A stretch of 26,950 nt of DNA from JAIRVZ01 sp031553755 (GTDB lineage: Bacteria > Bacteroidota > Bacteroidia > Bacteroidales > Azobacteroidaceae). Shown piece by piece: positions 25,322 through 26,950 of the stretch. A model generated the notes under the pieces. The model saw nothing but the letters and a program-made list of their open reading frames with translations. It did not search any database and was not told the DNA's origin. The position numbers and the translations under genes are program-made. How positions within the stretch are numbered: position 1 is the first letter of the stretch; each line of letters starts with the position of its first letter. The DNA lies in contig JAVBKZ010000049.1 of the NCBI GenBank assembly GCA_031553755.1, forward strand, positions 1-26,950, given 5' to 3'.

Positions 25322-26950
25322 TTAGTGGTTAGATAAAAATTTGATCGTTTTTGTTTGATTACCTAACCGGAATTGAACCAAATAAACCCTCTTAGTGAGG
25401 TTTTTATCTTCCAGAATTTTGTCGTATGTTTTGTACCCTAATTTTTCTTCGAAAACTTTTTTCCCTAATAGATCAAAAACGGCAACAATTGTTTCCGGAT
25501 TCATAAAATCATCTAAAGAAATAGATGGAATGTCGTTTGCTAATTTTTCTATTTTCAGAGAGTTAATTACCCAGTTGTCGTCTCCTCCATCATCTGTAAG
25601 TTTGAATTCGAGATAATCGACGGTTGTAGTAACTTCAAAAGAAACAGTAGTATAAGCTCCCTTAGCGCTATTGATGTTTGTCGATTTACGAACGCCATTT
25701 ACGTCTATGTTCATTTGATCGTGTAAGTACTCATTATCTCCATGTTTAGTGGTGATTTTATAAGTTCCTGGTCTTACAAATACTTTGAAAATACCTTCCT
25801 GGCCTTTTCCCGGAGCAATGCAAAAGTCTCTTAACTCAGGATCCGATACCGCGCTTTTATCTCTTCCTCTGACTCCTGTAGTCAACCAACCGTAAGAATC
25901 GGCAAGCATGGTTGTTTCAGTAACCTGAATAGCTCCGGAAGCGACAGGAGAAGTTGCTGTTCCAAAATCAAAGAATACATTTTCAAGATACATTGGGGCA
26001 ATAACTTCTACCGAACAGAAAGAGGAATTGCCGAACGAATTGGTTGCTGAAATGATTGCCGTACCTTTACCTTTTGAAGTTACTAATCCGGTAGAGGATA
26101 CAATTGCAATACTTTCATCCGAAGATTTCCATGTGAGTGTTTTGTTGCCTGAATTTGGATAGAATGTAACACTAAGCTGTCTGTTATTTTCGAGTGTTAA
26201 TTTAAGCGATTCCGGACTAACTAGAATGTCTTGCATTTCATAACCGGCACGAAGAATAAATGTTTCTCTATCCCAAATTGCTTCAAATACTCCACTTTGG
26301 TGATTGAAAGGAACAAAAGGCCTTACGTTTGTAAGTGTAGATATTGTTCCTTCCGAAATAGCTGTTTCTGTCCATGAATCTCCATTATTACCGGTTGAAT
26401 ATTTGAAAAATGTTTTTCCCGGTTTGGAAAGATAAACTACAGACGGAACAGCATAATCCAATGTAATACCTCCTTCTGTAGCTGTGATTTCAACGCCGGT
26501 TGTAATTTGTTTCTCAACCCAATTTGTGCCATTCCAACAAATATACTTCACATTATGGTCTGCATCTGCTGAAAATGAAGAACAAACAACAACCGGTTTC
26601 CCTGAATTATCAACAGTAGCGTCTCCGATTCTGCATTTATTTCCTGCCGGAACAAATACCGTTTCAGCCTCTTCGGGTGTCAATGCTGTGGATGTTCCTG
26701 AATAAGTTTTTATTAATGAACCATTGGCTTTGTAGAAATTCCCGTTTTTGAAACAGGCATAATAAATCTTATTGGCTGCTTCATTTTGTGGATTTCCTTT
26801 GGTAAATACAAGATGCAGATTTCCTGTTTTATCCATGCAATAACGAACTTGCGGAACAGAAGTGCCTCCCTGAATTAACTTTTGGGAAACTCCGAATGTG
26901 TTTCCATCATCGGTAGAAGAAATAATTTCGGGATAACCATCGCTACCTTG
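25322..26950 (-). CDS. Asp-box (BNR) beta-propeller secreted protein, copy B, 5' truncated, T9SS sorting domain
   Basis: The frame is open from the right window edge, giving 542 visible residues; the Met at 26836 is internal. A canonical Asp-box STDDGNTF (about 26894-26917) and the variant TGNNGDSW show a BNR-type propeller. A bacterial Ig-like group 2 domain (TWKSSDESIAIV), a galactose-binding-like module (FDFGTATSPVASGAIQV to about SLKIEK) and a type A T9SS sorting domain follow. It is the inverted paralog of copy A with the same domain order, including FMNPETI before the sorting domain. In the sorting domain the usual Gly before VY is Arg (KRVYLVQF versus KGVYLIQF in copy A), from a GGN to AGG codon change. 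Enzyme or lectin activity is undetermined. The palindrome at 25206-25309 probably terminates it. Confidence 0.87.
   Translation of the reverse strand, partial: QGSDGYPEIISSTDDGNTFGVSQKLIQGGTSVPQVRYCMDKTGNLHLVFTKGNPQNEAANKIYYACFKNGNFYKANGSLIKTYSGTSTALTPEEAETVFVPAGNKCRIGDATVDNSGKPVVVCSSFSADADHNVKYICWNGTNWVEKQITTGVEITATEGGITLDYAVPSVVYLSKPGKTFFKYSTGNNGDSWTETAISEGTISTLTNVRPFVPFNHQSGVFEAIWDRETFILRAGYEMQDILVSPESLKLTLENNRQLSVTFYPNSGNKTLTWKSSDESIAIVSSTGLVTSKGKGTAIISATNSFGNSSFCSVEVIAPMYLENVFFDFGTATSPVASGAIQVTETTMLADSYGWLTTGVRGRDKSAVSDPELRDFCIAPGKGQEGIFKVFVRPGTYKITTKHGDNEYLHDQMNIDVNGVRKSTNINSAKGAYTTVSFEVTTTVDYLEFKLTDDGGDDNWVINSLKIEKLANDIPSISLDDFMNPETIVAVFDLLGKKVFEEKLGYKTYDKILEDKNLTKRVYLVQFRLGNQTKTIKFLSNH
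26301..26795 (-). repeat. Right arm of long inverted repeat (propeller part of copy B)
   Basis: The reverse complement aligns gap-free to bases 1-495 with 26 mismatches counted by eye. The matching part encodes the end of the propeller. The remaining bases to 26950 have no counterpart inside the window, because copy A is cut at base 1. A second conserved block, 25876-25980, pairs with about 820-925. Confidence 0.9.

Noticed and set aside
25322..26836. ATG at 26836 as the start of copy B
   Set aside because: Translation continues in frame to the window end and includes a canonical Asp-box upstream of this Met; there is also no signal peptide after it.
1..26950. Insertion sequence or transposon flanked by the inverted propeller copies
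   Set aside because: The arms are coding sequence of full-size secreted proteins; no transposase or recombinase gene lies in the window, and no terminal target duplication can be assessed.

Overview
The window is AT-rich DNA of a Bacteroidota bacterium, most likely of the order Bacteroidales. Three things support this: two complete SusC/SusD pairs, which are a signature of the phylum; many lipoproteins with acidic residues just after the lipobox cysteine; and six secreted proteins that end in a type IX secretion (T9SS) type A sorting domain. Such use of T9SS argues against the classical Bacteroides genus and fits relatives such as Dysgonomonas, Paludibacter or Tannerella-like lineages. I cannot name the genus. 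No gene-free stretch exceeds about 175 bases. I saw no tRNA, rRNA, transposase, CRISPR array, sigma/anti-sigma pair or hybrid two-component regulator.

Left part (2-8814, plus strand): an exported enzyme and lectin cassette. It holds the 3' part of an Asp-box beta-propeller protein (copy A), a serine-type sulfatase with an appended carbohydrate-binding-like domain, two tandem beta-trefoil-like secreted proteins, a terminator, and an M60 (enhancin/mucinase-like) metallopeptidase. The peptidase carries the same accessory domain as the sulfatase. All of these proteins end in T9SS sorting domains.

Middle (8914-20986, plus strand): a tightly spaced susC-susD-susC-susD array followed by two surface-lipoprotein genes. 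The last one (three BACON-like domains plus an F5/8 type C domain) lies behind a terminator hairpin. Together these should bind glycan at the cell surface and import it by TonB-dependent transport. With the sulfatase and M60 peptidase, the locus resembles a polysaccharide/glycoprotein utilisation locus, plausibly for sulfated glycoprotein such as mucin. This substrate is inferred, and no glycoside hydrolase is visible.

Right part (21039-26950, minus strand): an EamA-type transporter meets the Sus array convergently at an unusual palindrome built from degenerate octamers. Behind it lie two tandem paralogous outer-membrane proteins of unknown function, a small lipoprotein that probably heads their operon, and a second copy (B) of the propeller protein in inverted orientation and cut by the window end. 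Copies A and B face inward as a large inverted repeat, about 95% identical over the first ~495 bases seen. They bracket roughly 24 kb that homologous recombination could invert.
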